Origin: Plutella xylostella
Lineage: Eukaryota; Arthropoda; Insecta; Lepidoptera; Plutellidae
NCBI RefSeq assembly: GCF_932276165.1
Contig: NC_064006.1
Span: 3,410,001-3,474,000 of the forward strand
Length of the DNA: 64,000 nt
Direction of reading: 5' to 3'
Shown here: positions 1-11,181 of the stretch, piece after piece
Numbering within the stretch: the first letter of the stretch is position 1
Layout of the letters: each line of letters begins with the position of its first letter
Program-made: the position numbers and the translations under genes
Notes under the pieces: generated by a model
The model's input: only the letters and a program-made list of their open reading frames with translations
What the model was told of the DNA's origin: nothing
Database searches by the model: none

Positions 1-1410
1 ATTCTTGCTAGTCGGTCAGCCTCGCAATTTCCTATGTTGTCGTTATGACTTTTAATCCACTGTACTGTTACATTATTTGAAATGCTTAGGTTTTCCAGTG
101 TTCTGTGACATTCTAAAATTAATTTAGATTTTGTTACAGTTCTGCCTAAGGCACCTAAAATAGCCATACTGTCTGTGTAGAAGCAGATATTGCTATTTTT
201 TGTGTCTTTTATTTGTGTAGCTCCGTCAAGTAGGCTGGCAGCTTCTGCCTGAAAAACAGTAGCTTTGTTCCCGAAGCTGACAGAGTATTGTAAATTAAGT
301 TCCGGGCAGAAGACACCTCCACCGCTGCCCTTCTTGTTCTTGGCTCCATCAATGTAGATATTGATGTCGTAATTGTTTTCGTCTGATGTGCCACACTGAT
401 CTCGCTGGATAGTGTAGCTTCTGTTGAAGATAAACGTCTTTATAGTAGTGTCGCTGCATTCAGTGGACCCGGGAGCCGACAACTTGGCAATGTCAAGTAT
501 GCGACTGTGTCCCTGTGCAGTAGTATTCGTTGACCATAGTCCCATGTTACTTAGCCTTATCGCCGCCGCTTTAGCTTCCTGCTTGATGATAATATCGAGT
601 GGTGGAAGTCCTAGAATTATTTCTAGGGCGGCTGTTGGGGTTGACTTCATACATCCGGTGATTGAAACGCATGCAAGCCTTTGAAACTGTCGTAGTTTGT
701 TTTTCACAGTAATGAGGTTCGATCTTTGCCACCAAACCACTGCTCCATATGTTATTATAGGTCTGACCACCGCTGTGTACAACCATTTACACAGCTTTGG
801 CTTGAGTCCCCATTTGGATCCAACAAGTTTCCTAGTTTGGTATAGGGATATTGTTGCTTTACTTAGGGTTTTCTCCACATGTTTAGACCAGCTTAGGCGG
901 TGGTCTAGCCATATGCCGAGATACTTTACCTCATTTGTTAACTTTAAGGTTGTATTAAAAAGTTTAGGTAGCTTTAAATTACCTATCTTAGTCTTTTTGG
1001 TAAATAGAACCATTTCCGTTTTGGTTGGGTTCACTGACAATTCATGTTTGTGACACCATTCCTCTATGATATTCAGTGCAAGTTGCATCCTTTCACATAA
1101 GGTATTTACAAACAGACCGCCAATGAGAATTGTAACGTCATCGGCGTAGGCTATTGTTGTAAAACCTTTATTATTTAGATCGCAAAGTAGATCATTCACA
1201 ACTAAAACCCACAGCAATGGAGATAACACTCCACCCTGCGGACATCCCTTTGCTACTTTGCATCTTATTGTATTTGTTGAAGTAAAAGATACTGTTCTTG
1301 ATTTAAGCATATTTGTTATCCAGGCACTGATGACCGGGTCTACATCATGATTTTTAAGATTATTACTTATGCTATTGAACATAGTTTTATCAAAAGCTCG
1401 CTTTGCTCGT
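1..1410 (-). mobile_element. 5'-truncated non-LTR retrotransposon (RT + RNase H), runs off left edge
   Basis: One minus-strand frame is open from about 1418 to position 1 (about 470 codons, no stop or frameshift). It encodes the second half of a LINE polymerase. In order it shows the GCPQGGVLSPLLW motif (about 1217-1256), the catalytic YADD box (1137-1148), the KYLGIWLD motif (about 904-930), the YGAVVWW segment (about 727-750) and an RNase H domain with IYIDGAKN (about 336-359), FQAEAASLLDG (about 226-256) and YTDSMAILGAL (about 146-179). RT followed by RNase H fits the LOA/R1/I groups of LINEs; the clade is inferred from general likeness. Homology starts abruptly inside RT (AFDKTM, about 1395), which is the usual 5' truncation of target-primed insertion. 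The intact frame argues for a young copy. Confidence 0.88.
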
Positions 1411-1553
1411 CGTCGCACCTATTTTTAGGTTTCGATCTCATGGGGTTTGTAATAATTATATTGGTCGTTAACTTTCGATTTTTTGATCATACAATATCGT
1501 GATTTTCGGGATGTAGGAGAAAAATACCACAATTTGTACATTTACTACATACT

Positions 1554-1704
1554 TACCCCCTTATTCATAAAAAAGTTACTGGACGGATTAGCTATTGAAC
1601 TGTTTTGTCACTCTCTGTCAATGAACAAATTATTCTCTGTCAGAGAGGGACAGAACAGTTCAATAGTTAATCCGTTCAGTAACTTTTTTATGAATAAGGG
1701 GGTA
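1554..1704. mobile_element. Palindromic MITE, 151 bp
   Basis: The outer part from TACCCCCTTATTCATA is repeated inverted as TATGAATAAGGGGGTA, and the complementarity continues inward through most of the length, so the element folds into one long hairpin. A second, diverged member lies at 63019-63166. No clear coding content. The open frame across it is only a by-product of the hairpin. Confidence 0.75.
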
Positions 1705-1739
1705 AATATATTATTTATTAAGATAACATTAGGAGAAAC

Positions 1740-1945
1740 TAGATTATACATAGGTATAGACGAACATAAATTTGGGCAAACGAAACTTAGGTGTTTAAAG
1801 ATTGTGCCTAAAGAGTTTTAGACGAAACGAGCCTTATGCCACATAAGTCTTGGCAAAGTGAAGGTTCGGCCAAAAAAGTTTAGACCATACGAGTTATGCG
1901 AAATGAGTTTTGGTCAATAAAGATTATGCGAGATGAGCGGAACCC
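1740..1945. repeat. Degenerate short-motif repeat region
   Basis: Loose repeats of a motif like GCGAAATGAGTTTTGGTCAA (variants ACGAAACGAGCCTTATGC, GCGAGATGAG) recur at roughly 20-40 bp spacing. It may be a remnant of an old tandem array. Nothing coding is seen. Confidence 0.35.
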
Positions 1946-1952
1946 CTACCAT

Positions 1953-2155
1953 ACTGACTTGTAGGGACTAGGCGACGAAAACGGGTATAGCGACTGCTAT
2001 CGCTCTAGATATACTATACTGACTTGTAGTCACTCTAGGTGTCGAAAATGGATATAGCGACTGCTACAGCTCTACTATACACTTGTACTGACTAGGCGGC
2101 GAGAACGAGTATAGTATAGCAGCAGCTCCAGCTGATCCAGCTCTACTATACTGAC
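1953..2155 (-). repeat. Three decayed tandem copies of an exon tail with its splice donor
   Basis: Read on the minus strand, the end of the exon at 2156-2334 (…CACTACAA followed by GTCAGT) is followed by three diverged copies of itself. The copied donors keep GTCAGT and would end exon copies at 2093, 2024 and 1959, at spacings of 63, 69 and 65 bp. Each copy also keeps a degraded version of the preceding exon text (CGTTCTCGCCGCC becomes CGTTTTCGTCGCC and similar). The copies contain stops and have clearly drifted, so this is an old event. Confidence 0.65.
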
Positions 2156-2334
2156 TTGTAGTGAGACGGCGGCGAGAACGGGAACAGCGACGGCAGCGGC
2201 TCGAGCTCCAGCGCGGGCAGCGAGAACGAGCCCATCTCGTCCGGCGCCCAGCTGTCGGCGCCCAGCGCGCACGCGTCTAGCGACTCATGCAGCGCGCTCA
2301 GCTCCTCGCTGTCCTCGCAGCATGTGGCCTCCTG
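2156..2334 (-). CDS. Internal or last coding exon of an unidentified minus-strand gene
   Basis: The minus strand gives a strong acceptor (pyrimidine tract then CTGCAG at 2340-2335) and an open, strongly GC-biased exon. The product is acidic and leucine/serine/proline-rich, with pieces such as CCEDSEELSALHESLDAC, DSWAPDEMGSF and LPALELEPLPSLFPFSPP. It ends either at the donor AA|GTCAGT (phase 2) or, if unspliced, three codons later at TAG (2148-2146). The donor is favoured because downstream decayed copies preserve it. The acceptor is a CAGCAG tandem, so an exon start at 2334 or 2331 (plus or minus one Gln) is possible. It joins in phase with the exon at 4465-4551. The composition resembles the activation region of a transcription factor, but I recognise no family. 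The plus-strand reading (serine-rich, open to TGA at 2356) is less likely because it lacks a good acceptor. Confidence 0.6.
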
Positions 2335-2356
2335 CTGCAGGGAGACGAGTTTTTGA

Positions 2357-4464
2357 GATAAAGGTTCTGATTTTGCTTACATATAACCTATTACCGAGAG
2401 ACCTTATTGTGGTAGGCGTTTATTGCAAATGGATTTTAGTGGAAAATACCTCATGATTGTATAACGTATAAAAGATCTCACATAGAACAGAACAAAAAAT
2501 AATAAAATACATTTATTTTACACTAAACAAGCAGCCTAGCAAATACAGACAAAATGGTAACTGTAACGGGCCGCATCGAAAAAGTCACTCGCATGTATTT
2601 TATATGAAGATGCGCGATATAGTGTGTTATAGTTCTAAAATGTATCGAAAAAGAGAGGATTCATGCGATACAAGCGAATTTATTAAAAATCCCTATTGCT
2701 ATCGTATTAAGTAATTATGTCGAATAGTAGCGGCAGCAAAGTTATAGCGTTAGTGCGTTATAGCCTTCTAAATATGCCTTTATTTTCGGGAACAGATAAA
2801 ATATTTTCAATGCTCTAGTAAAAATAAAAATGGTAGGTAAATAGGTATCTCTGCCGTTGTAGCTACTAATTGTGTTATTCGGATACCATTTTTGTGCAAA
2901 ATTTTCAAGTATACTGATTAACACACTATGCTTGGCGATCGATCGTCATCCCTAAGTGATCGAAGAATCCCGATACAAAACATTGTTACGTTACTCAATT
3001 TGATCCGCAAAAATAATATTTTTTTAAATTTTAAATACCCTTCACCCTCTAAAGAAATATTAACAACAAAATTAAGGATCCAAAAAATAACAGAAGCCTA
3101 CAACTAGACTTTCTTTCGCGCACCCGTTGATGTCTAATCTAAGGCGACGGCGCGTGGCTACGACGCGCTATGGCGTCGCTACGAAGGTGCTACGCGGGGG
3201 CTACGAATAGAGTCGTAGTGTAAACTTATACTTAGTAGATAGTGTTTTTTTTTGTTATTGTAAGTACTATTACTGTATTTCGTATAGAATATTAAGAATA
3301 TAACTAAAAATATCTAAACTGCCTATTACATTATTACATTATAAACCATGCGAGACAAGCTAGTTTGTTTTTTTATTAGAAACACTCCAGAATGGAAATT
3401 ATAACTATTCCAATAAAGGAATTATCTATAGATCTATAAATAAAAAGCAATGGTAAGAAGGGTATAAATGTGTTTTAAAATCCGTGAGTTATCTCAACGT
3501 CTTTTTAAATATCCATATTACATATCCGTATTACAAGTTGTAGGCCTCATAAAAGTTATAAAGCTTCTTGAGTCTTGGCGGCAGTGCATCTTTAACGACG
3601 TAGATACATTACAAAATTACATTGTCGTGTTTAAGGCGAATAGGGATACAGTGGAGTTTATCTACGACGACAAAGGAGCCATGCAGCCGGGAAAATAACG
3701 TGAATTATAAATTTGCTAAAATCTATAGATATACAAAGTGTTGTACTGTTTAATTATTTTCCATGGAATTTGTCCATAGCAAACGAAGTAAAAAAATATA
3801 AACTTTTAAGTTTCGGTACTATAGAAAGTAGGTTATTTGTCTAACACTGAGTTGCAGAAAGGATCTTTAAGTTAATGTCCGCATTAAGTGTATTGTTGCC
3901 TTGCTTTGACAGTATACGGACAGAAAGAGACAGACATAGATTTAATGTCGACATTAGCTTAAAGTCCCTTTCTGCAACTCGGCATAAGTTCAGTACTCAC
4001 CTAATGAAAGTTGTCCTAATCCAACTCTTAAAATCCAGACTTATCTGGGACTTATCAGAGACTTATCCAGCGGACATTTATTCAGCACACACTATAAGTC
4101 TGTAACACACTATGACTACACCTTCTACCACCAAGAAGTCACTTCACACGCATCAACAGCGCCGCGCGAAGCTGTTATTATTCTGAGCATCAACCTATCG
4201 TTACCACATAAAGTACATCTATAAAGCCATGAAAGTAAAAAGTGCGATTTTGCAAACATTTTTTATGATTTTCAGTTATCTACTCACTGTTAAATACATG
4301 TTTAAACTGAAATATCGATTGATAATATCTTTTTAACAGATTTATTTATTAATAAAAGATATATAGATCCATTACTATCCATACCGGCTCAAACAGTTAG
4401 TTACGATCCATTTCCGTTTTCATGACTTCATAGAGGGACTTATAGTCTATGGTCTCTGCTTTAC
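2357..4464. other. Intron, no gene seen
   Basis: This is AT-rich sequence between the two exons of the unidentified minus-strand gene. It contains a GC-rich patch at 3115-3230 with repeated GCTACG-type words, possibly an old MITE, and the palindromic MITE at 3845-3985. Otherwise nothing is seen. Confidence 0.5.
3845..3985. mobile_element. Palindromic MITE (CTGAGTTGCAGAAAGG family)
   Basis: The left end CTGAGTTGCAGAAAGG recurs inverted at the right end as CCCTTTCTGCAACTCGG, and the inner AAGTTAATGTCCGCATTAA pairs with a matching right-hand block. Related copies lie at 11182-11333 and about 44982-45100, so this is a dispersed family. Confidence 0.65.
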
Positions 4465-4551
4465 CTCACAGCAGTGGTGGGCATGTGCCGGCTCCTGAAG
4501 CGAACAGAAGTCGGCCACATACTGCGGGTTATTCGGCACGTAGCAGTCCAT
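4465..4551 (-). CDS. First coding exon of the unidentified minus-strand gene
   Basis: The minus-strand ATG at 4551-4549 sits in an excellent initiation context (GGCGCCATGG) and opens 29 codons beginning MDCYVPNNPQYV and ending HAHHCCE. They stop exactly at a good donor, GAG|GTAAAG, in phase 0. Immediately upstream, in the same frame, is a TGA, so this ATG is a true start for this transcript. A strong acceptor (CTGTCCCTCCAG, exon start 4611) gives a short 5' leader. The next exon (2334-2156) continues in phase. The cysteine- and histidine-rich start is not one I can assign. Confidence 0.6.
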
Positions 4552-4611
4552 GGCGCCTCAGACTCCAGCCGAGTCACTGTTTCCGTCTCTTGTAGTCTCG
4601 CGGTACCATGG
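4552..4611 (-). other. 5' untranslated part of the exon that starts the unidentified gene
   Basis: On the minus strand, the 60 bases between a pyrimidine-rich acceptor (…CCCTCCAG) and the ATG at 4551 hold an in-frame TGA. This marks them as leader sequence, so at least one more upstream, non-coding exon is expected. The exon-like block at 7858-7939 is one candidate. Confidence 0.45.
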
Positions 4612-4619
4612 CTGGAGGG

Positions 4620-7600
4620 ACAGAGATAGGTAGAGGTTTAGTGATGCTGCGACAGATGAGATGCTTGTAAGGCGTCGGTTATGGTTTCTCGATTTGCAGG
4701 TGGAATTGGGAGAATATTTGGGAGGTGTTGATAAAAGGGCTTAGTTTTACACAATAATTAATATTATTATTATTTTCATAATACACTATCTTCTAAATAC
4801 TGAAATGTAGGTAATTACTTGAAAGCTAAATATGTGTGAGAAAACCTATATTTGTGATTGTAACGAAGTGCGCAAACTCGTCGAAATGGGGCGGGAAAAT
4901 CAGAGAACAGAGGGCGGTTGTTAACGCACATAGGTACATATATAACGCTTGCATGAAATATACATATAGGTATCTATATACTTTATACTAATAAGTCTGA
5001 AAACATCTATAGATATACAGATATGTATATATGTAGTTGAAAACGGCTTTGTTTCATAGATGTATTAATATAGGTATTTATATAGTTATAGCAATGTTAT
5101 GCAATCGTTATACTCGTGTATCAATGCACATTGCCAATTACGTTTTCTGCTAACAAAATGACTGAAGGTGAATGGTAAATGGAAAATGATGATGACGCAA
5201 TTTTGTTTTATTCTTCTTATTCCCGCTTCTCCTTCAAGGAGTCTGGGCCTGAAACTAGCTAGGTGCTTCCCTCCTTAATAATCGGTATTAAGACTCCTTT
5301 TACGCCTAATTTTCTTAAAATAATATTTTACGGATATGATAGATACTTAACAGGCGTAACAAGTAAAACTTCAGTTCAAAGGCGTAATAAAATATATCGT
5401 TAGCTATTTCTAATTTACAGAACCTACCACCTAACCTAGCAAGTACCTAGAGTTGGGAAATAAATTAAAAAAACTGCTAGCCTTAGCGGAGCGTTATGAA
5501 CTTCTAGAATTATTATAATATGCATTAATAGGAGATAGGTTCTGAAAATATAAATTAGGATGTGGAACAAATTGTCCTAGAATACGTCCAGCAGCAGCAG
5601 TCTTCATAGCTGCTGATGATGATGATGATACCACGTGCTATTTTTATGAAAGGTCAACAAAGGATCGAGATTTTAAGAGAACCTGCACATTTAATATAGA
5701 TATTTATACGTGTAATGGAATAATTTGTCTATGTACTTACTAATGTAATAATACTAGTGTACCTAAGTACGTATTGAATTTTAAGACAGATTTTCATAAC
5801 TCATTAGACTATTTCCGAATATCGACAAACTTGATAATTATGGATCTTACGTATCTAATTTACAATTTAATCAAAATATTTACGTTTTTAGTTGGTAATA
5901 TTCGGATGCGCTGTTGAATGTAGGTACTGCAATATTGCAGACGGCTTCATTGAGCTGGTCTTTTTGGAGTAATTTGGTGAAATTTCAATAATTTATGCAG
6001 GGGTTGTTATTATTCTAAGGGGTAATCAAAATTTATCATGTTCATCATCATTATCAGTTAAAATCATCCAATACTGGATGCATCCTACTATTGCCTCTCC
6101 CAAGGAGCGTCACTATTATCTATCCTTGGCCTTGAGCATGTAATCTATGTATATACCTAGTTATACCTCTAGGTACCTACAACTGTTTCCTTACTAAAGT
6201 AGTCTAGGGCTGACTCAGTACACAATAAAATCTGAAAGAACCTTACCGAAATAAAAAAGTTGTGTTCATAAACTCATGAACAACTGTTTTTTTATTTGTG
6301 AAAACGTAAATAAAATATCCTGATACCATGACACAGATAGAAACATGAAACTTATAAGACTACTCTTTTTTAGTTGATTATTGTGACCATTGTATACTTA
6401 CCTAATATTATTTAAGTGGAATGATCATTTATTAAAGGCGTTAGTACAAGAGGCGCATTTGCAAATATGTAAAGAGTTTGCTCATCTATGATTAATGATA
6501 CCCTTCTGTAACACTATTTTATTAAAATGTATCCTCAAAACCTCTTATTGATTTCTGAAGGCAGGTCGTGTCTTCGTATTTATAAAACAAACGACAAAAT
6601 TATTGTTTCAATGTTAATGTTCTCGTATTTGTACGTCGCTTATTTTGTAACTAATTTAAAATAAGTACATTATTAAGCAACAGTCATATTTCAATATTTT
6701 CCTTATTGCAATATTACCTACGTACGTTACTGAAAGTAATCAATCGTTTACATTGATGACCGCTGCCACTGTCACTTTAATTAAATTACTCAGCTAAAAA
6801 AAATACTTGATATTCTTACTAGAAACTACTTAGAGACATTGCTCTATTATATGCCGCTCACAAACGTGGTACTAACCTTTTTCAGAAAACCCAATAAATC
6901 CAAAGGAAATGCACTAAACACCACAGAAAACTCTACAATTAAAGGCACCAAAATCACAGTATCACCAAACACAGAAGCGACTAATTAAATTAATCATAAC
7001 GACATGCGCACTGGCACCCGAGAAACGCGACCGAAAAACAAAGTGCCCAACTTTTTAATTAACATATTACAGGCAGAGGACACTACTTTTACAGCCTGTT
7101 TAGTGCCACGGCTATCTGTCAAGTGTGGTAATGCACCACCCGCCCCTACGTAATTGGCTGTTTGTATCCAACCCCTCGGCATAAAAAAAACAACATGACA
7201 TATTGTGCGCGGGAAAGTGGCTGTCACCACGTATCGAGTTCTTGGCGGGAGCGGGAAGCTATTGTTTTTGTGGTGAGAAGCGTTTAGTCCGACGGAGCGA
7301 GCAGATAAATGTTTAGATAGTTAATTGTGGTCAGTAATTTAATAATATGGAGCTTTATTTGATGTTTAGTAAGTGTTATTGGACAGTAACTACTTAATGT
7401 TAATGTGGTAGGTGTTCTTGCTTTTGACAGGGAATAAAGTGAACACAGTAGTGCAGGGATGTTTTAATACTTCAGATATTTAAGTCGGCAGGGTTGGCTA
7501 CGTCACGCCATTCAAGCCATTTACTCTGACCTCTACCATACCCTCATCATAGACTAATAGGGTATCCAATTAACAAAAGAAAACATGTAAACTTCTACAT

Positions 7601-7857
7601 TATTAACACCTAACCTAGTCAGACTTATTCAACAGTAGCGTTTTACAATACAAAACACTGAATAGAATCTTCAAACCCACCTCATCTCTACCACATATTT
7701 TGACAACATTAGCATAGGATCACCTCACAAAAGAGTTGCATTATGACAATGATCGGTGTTGATGCCTTGGTTCGCTTCACAGTATTGCGCAAAGCAAACA
7801 GGTTTGCATACGATACTGTATGATGCAGGAATTAGGGGTTATATTGTGTTGACTCAC
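4620..7857. other. Intergenic or intron stretch, mostly featureless
   Basis: AT-rich DNA without convincing coding sequence. A minus-strand LINE 3'-end remnant lies at 6038-6150 (GAT-rich tail plus a TTGGCCTTGAG-like block). A somewhat GC-richer patch at 7100-7330 (CACCCGCCCCTACG, GGCGGGAGCGGGAAG) could be promoter-like, but nothing in it is decisive. Confidence 0.4.
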
Positions 7858-7939
7858 CTGCTGCAATGAACACGTGGGCCACCCATGGCGAGGTCCAGTC
7901 AGCTGGAAGTGCGCCTGATGGAGTCAGGCAGTCTGCATC
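7858..7939 (-). CDS. Candidate exon, minus strand (possibly 5' leader of the gene at 2156-4611)
   Basis: An 82-bp block is flanked on the minus strand by a T-rich acceptor (…TTTTTTCACGAAAG) and a perfect donor, CAG|GTGAGT. It is open in one frame (pieces DCLTPSGALPADW and SPWVAHVF) and is GC-richer than its surroundings. If spliced to the acceptor at 4611 it would be non-coding leader, because a TGA precedes the ATG at 4551. If spliced to a weaker AG at 4557 it would stay in frame. Which of these applies cannot be told from the sequence. Confidence 0.35.
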
Positions 7940-8226
7940 CTTTCGTGAAAAAAATATTAGGTGCGTTAGATAAAAAGGTTGCACTAAAGAGGATAGATAG
8001 GTTGAGTAGTTGGGTGAACATTGGTTGAAATATGTGGTGGCTGATGGTCGCTACTTACTCGTGACTCTTGAAGGCATATATGTAGAGTTGGACGAAAATT
8101 ATTCTTTAATTAATTAATGTTTTAGGCAATGGAATGTCCATTCAATCAAGCATTATTGAGTAATGCTTCTGAAGTGTACGGGAATAATTGCTATAGTATT
8201 AACTGTAACAAAAAAAATACAATATA

Positions 8227-9268
8227 GTCCAGTCAAGGAATGAGGTGTAGAGTGCGTGAGCAGGTAACTAAGCGATTCCTTCAGAAACTTGTTCAGGGGG
8301 CTTAGGTTGTTAACATACCAAAAGTCCTGACTCCTAGGTCATGAGCGGGGGGGAGGAGGGGGGGATAAAGGTACGAATTTTTGGTTTTTAGCTTATATCT
8401 CGAAAACGGTGCATCGGAGAGAAATATTTTCAACTAATGAAACGGAGCTCTTAAAATTATCTAAAACTTTTATATCATGTGTTTTTTCTAATTTCTAACC
8501 GTTTTCGAGCTATTACCCTCGGAAAAAGGTGAAATTTACAAGAAAAATTCATTCATGTCAAAACATTCATAAACATTGCATCATATTGTCTAACTAAACA
8601 TAAACGAATAAAATGAAGAGGAAAAAAGTTGTAGATTTTTTAATTTCCTTTGAGAATATATATAGATATGGTCAATGTCCAACTCGCCTAAAGTTACAGC
8701 TATTTTAAACTTGCATTTTGCTAAATTTACTGACATAACTCACCGAGTTAGTAAGCTTAAGTGTAAGTAAAATAGCTGTAACTTTAGGTGGGTTGGACAT
8801 TAAACAGCATATCTATATATATTCTAAAAGGGAATTTAAAAATCTACAACTTCTTTCCTATTAATTTTTTTCATTTATGAATAGGTTTAGACAATATGAA
8901 GCAATGTTTATGAATATTTTGACATGAATAATTTTTTTTTGTAAATTTCAACTTTTTCCGAGGGTATAGCTCGAAAACAGTTAGGAATTAGAAAAAAAAC
9001 ATATGATACTTATAAAAGTTTTAGATAATTTTAAGAGCTCCATTTCATTAGTTGAAAATATTTCTCTCCGATGCACCGTTTTCGAGATATAAGCTAAAAA
9101 CCAAAAATTCGTACCTTTATCCCCCCCTCCTCCCCCCCGCTCATCACCTAGGAGTCAGGACTTTTGGTATGTTAACAACCTAAGCCCCCTGAACAAGTTT
9201 CTGAAGGAATCGCTTAGTTACCTGCTCACGCACTCTACACCTCATTTTGAGTCATTTATTGACTGGAC
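8227..9268. mobile_element. 1,042-bp foldback transposon (near-perfect palindrome)
   Basis: The ends GTCCAGTCAA… and …TTGACTGGAC are inverted copies, flanked on both sides by TA (8225-8226 and 9269-9270). The inverted match extends through nearly the whole element: each arm is about 480-500 bp and the loop is near 8720-8750. The TA target duplication points to a Tc1/mariner-type mobiliser (inference). No coding sequence. The two arms are still very similar, so it is fairly young. Confidence 0.85.
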
Positions 9269-9270
9269 TA

Positions 9271-10369
9271 AATAATATTATATTATTATGTCTATGAGAA
9301 GGACGAAATGGATTTGTTTTTTTTTATCACCTGAATTTACCTAGGTAGGTAGGTATATAAACATCATTGTAATTACAATGTTTTAAGTAATACATGTATA
9401 AAAGAAAGTAACTTTAAAAAACTTCATTAGCCAACTTCTCACCAGCGAAGCCCGATACAAGCGGACGCGTAAAAAACTCCCAAAGTAAGTAATAGGTATG
9501 CGAACTTTTTGCTACAACCTTCTCGTAAGGGATACCGTGTGAATTTCGAAAAAGTTTGCGTTAAAGGAGTTTGCGTAAAAAGAGTTCGCATGCCTTCGGC
9601 GCAGCGGAGTCACTCGACTCATTGGGCAGTGATGCCAGCCGGCTGCCGGCTGGTGGTCGCCACACACGAAGATTGGCTTTATGGGAATCTATGGGCATTT
9701 GCTGATAACGATTAGGTAAATGACAATGGGCGTTTTGGGACCTATGTCCAATAAAGATGAGACATACATCGTTGGATAGCTCTTTTCAAGAGAGCAAAAA
9801 AGTATTATGACGACAAATCCGTATCAGTTGTCCATTTTGAAATATATTCGTCGGAAGGAAGTATTTTTCTATGGCATTGCACTCTTTCTCCTGATGACAG
9901 TTAGGGCGTAATACACGTAAACACGTATTATTGAAATTGGAGAAATTACTTTCAACTGATTTTATTTACTGGGATAATAAACAAATATAATATTATACGA
10001 AATATGAAAATTTTGTTATAAAAATTAAAAATGAATGTGAAAAACTAACAAGAACATTAAAATTAGAGAAATAAAATATAAAACTTTCAAGGTACGATTA
10101 TTCTAATTGGACAGTAAACCAAGACTAGCGCTTCCGTTATTCATATTCTGCAAAAAAAATACCTTTTCAACGACGTATCACTGATTTCTATTGGTGCTGG
10201 TCCCAGCTTCCATATATTGGTGCCCATCATCATTTATTGAATATACTTTGCTCCAACTATCATTCATCAGTGCAGGAGGACTGACTTTGAAAGTAGGTAA
10301 TTGTGTGACTGTAGGTTGAAATTATATCTATTTGGAGGTTTAAGGTATTCATCACAACCCATCACGTCC
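9271..10369. other. No gene seen
   Basis: AT-rich DNA. An open stretch at 9509-9715 has no protein-like character and no splice signals. Nothing else is supported. Confidence 0.4.
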
Positions 10370-10460
10370 CCGCTGGAACACGAGTCTCCTTCCAATGAAG
10401 GAAGGGTCTTAGGCCTAGTCCACCACACTGGCCTATTGCGGGTTGGTGGACTAGGTATTA
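10350..10460 (-). mobile_element. LINE 3'-end remnant (minus strand)
   Basis: The words GGAACACGAGTCTCCTTCC, AATGAAGGAAGGGT and CTAGTCCACCAC match, inverted, the plus-strand copy at 26185-26275. This repeat is common in Lepidoptera and resembles the end of an RTE-like element. The copy is short and decayed. Confidence 0.55.
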
Positions 10461-10602
10461 CTTATTGGTCAAATAAAAATAAAGTAAGTCCGTAAGTACA
10501 GGAGGCCTCTGTGCTACCAAACTTGATTAACCGAATAGTCAAACAGCCAGCCAGTCTACCGGCACGGCAGTTCCGTTTCCATTTTCAAACCGGGGTGGCG
10601 CG

Positions 10603-10657
10603 ATGGCGCTGGATCCGGTTACCGGTCACCCGACACTTCCGTATCCGCTGCAGACAG
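10603..10657 (+). CDS. Candidate orphan first coding exon
   Basis: An ATG in GCGCGATGG context begins 18 codons (MALDPVTGHPTLPYPLQT) that end exactly at a consensus donor, ACAG|GTGAGT. The region 10550-10700 is clearly GC-richer than its flanks and contains CpG-rich words, as a promoter-proximal exon would. No matching downstream exon is recognised; the next plus-strand gene, Trc8, has its own start. It could belong to a gene with long introns, or be chance. Confidence 0.3.
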
Positions 10658-11181
10658 GTGAGTTGAGGATCAGCCGACAGCCAGCACGTCCGATCGATCG
10701 ATGCGTAATGGCGCGGAAGAATTTAGCTTGTGATTAAAATTATATTCGGGTTATTAACAACCTGCATAAGTGTCTGACGTACCTCTGTGTATGGACAATT
10801 GGACACTGTACAAAATAACGCGAAGTTGGGTATAATAATGCTATGCACAGACAGAGTGAACTGGGTTGTAATGTTGTATGCTTACAGTTGGAGGGCAGAC
10901 TGAGGAATTTATATATTTTTTTAGCCAAAATATTTAGGTTACACAGGTTATCTTAATAAATGTTATGGATATAAAACAGTTATAAATTATTTGGACCAGA
11001 TTAAAAAAACTATGGTAGCTGGGGTTCTCACACTAGGCTAAGCCTGTGCCGTGAGTAACCAGTAGGCAGACTGTATATATTACTTATATTAAATATGTGC
11101 CTCAGCCTGCCTTAATAAATCTGATGACTGCCAACTAGCCAACTGTGCGAGACTTACAAGACTTGTTTAAAAAGAGTCCCT

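Noticed and set aside
2164..2356. Plus-strand serine-rich exon ending at TGA
   Set aside because: Open by base composition, but it lacks a proper acceptor; the minus-strand reading has a strong acceptor, a phase match to 4465-4551 and a better protein.
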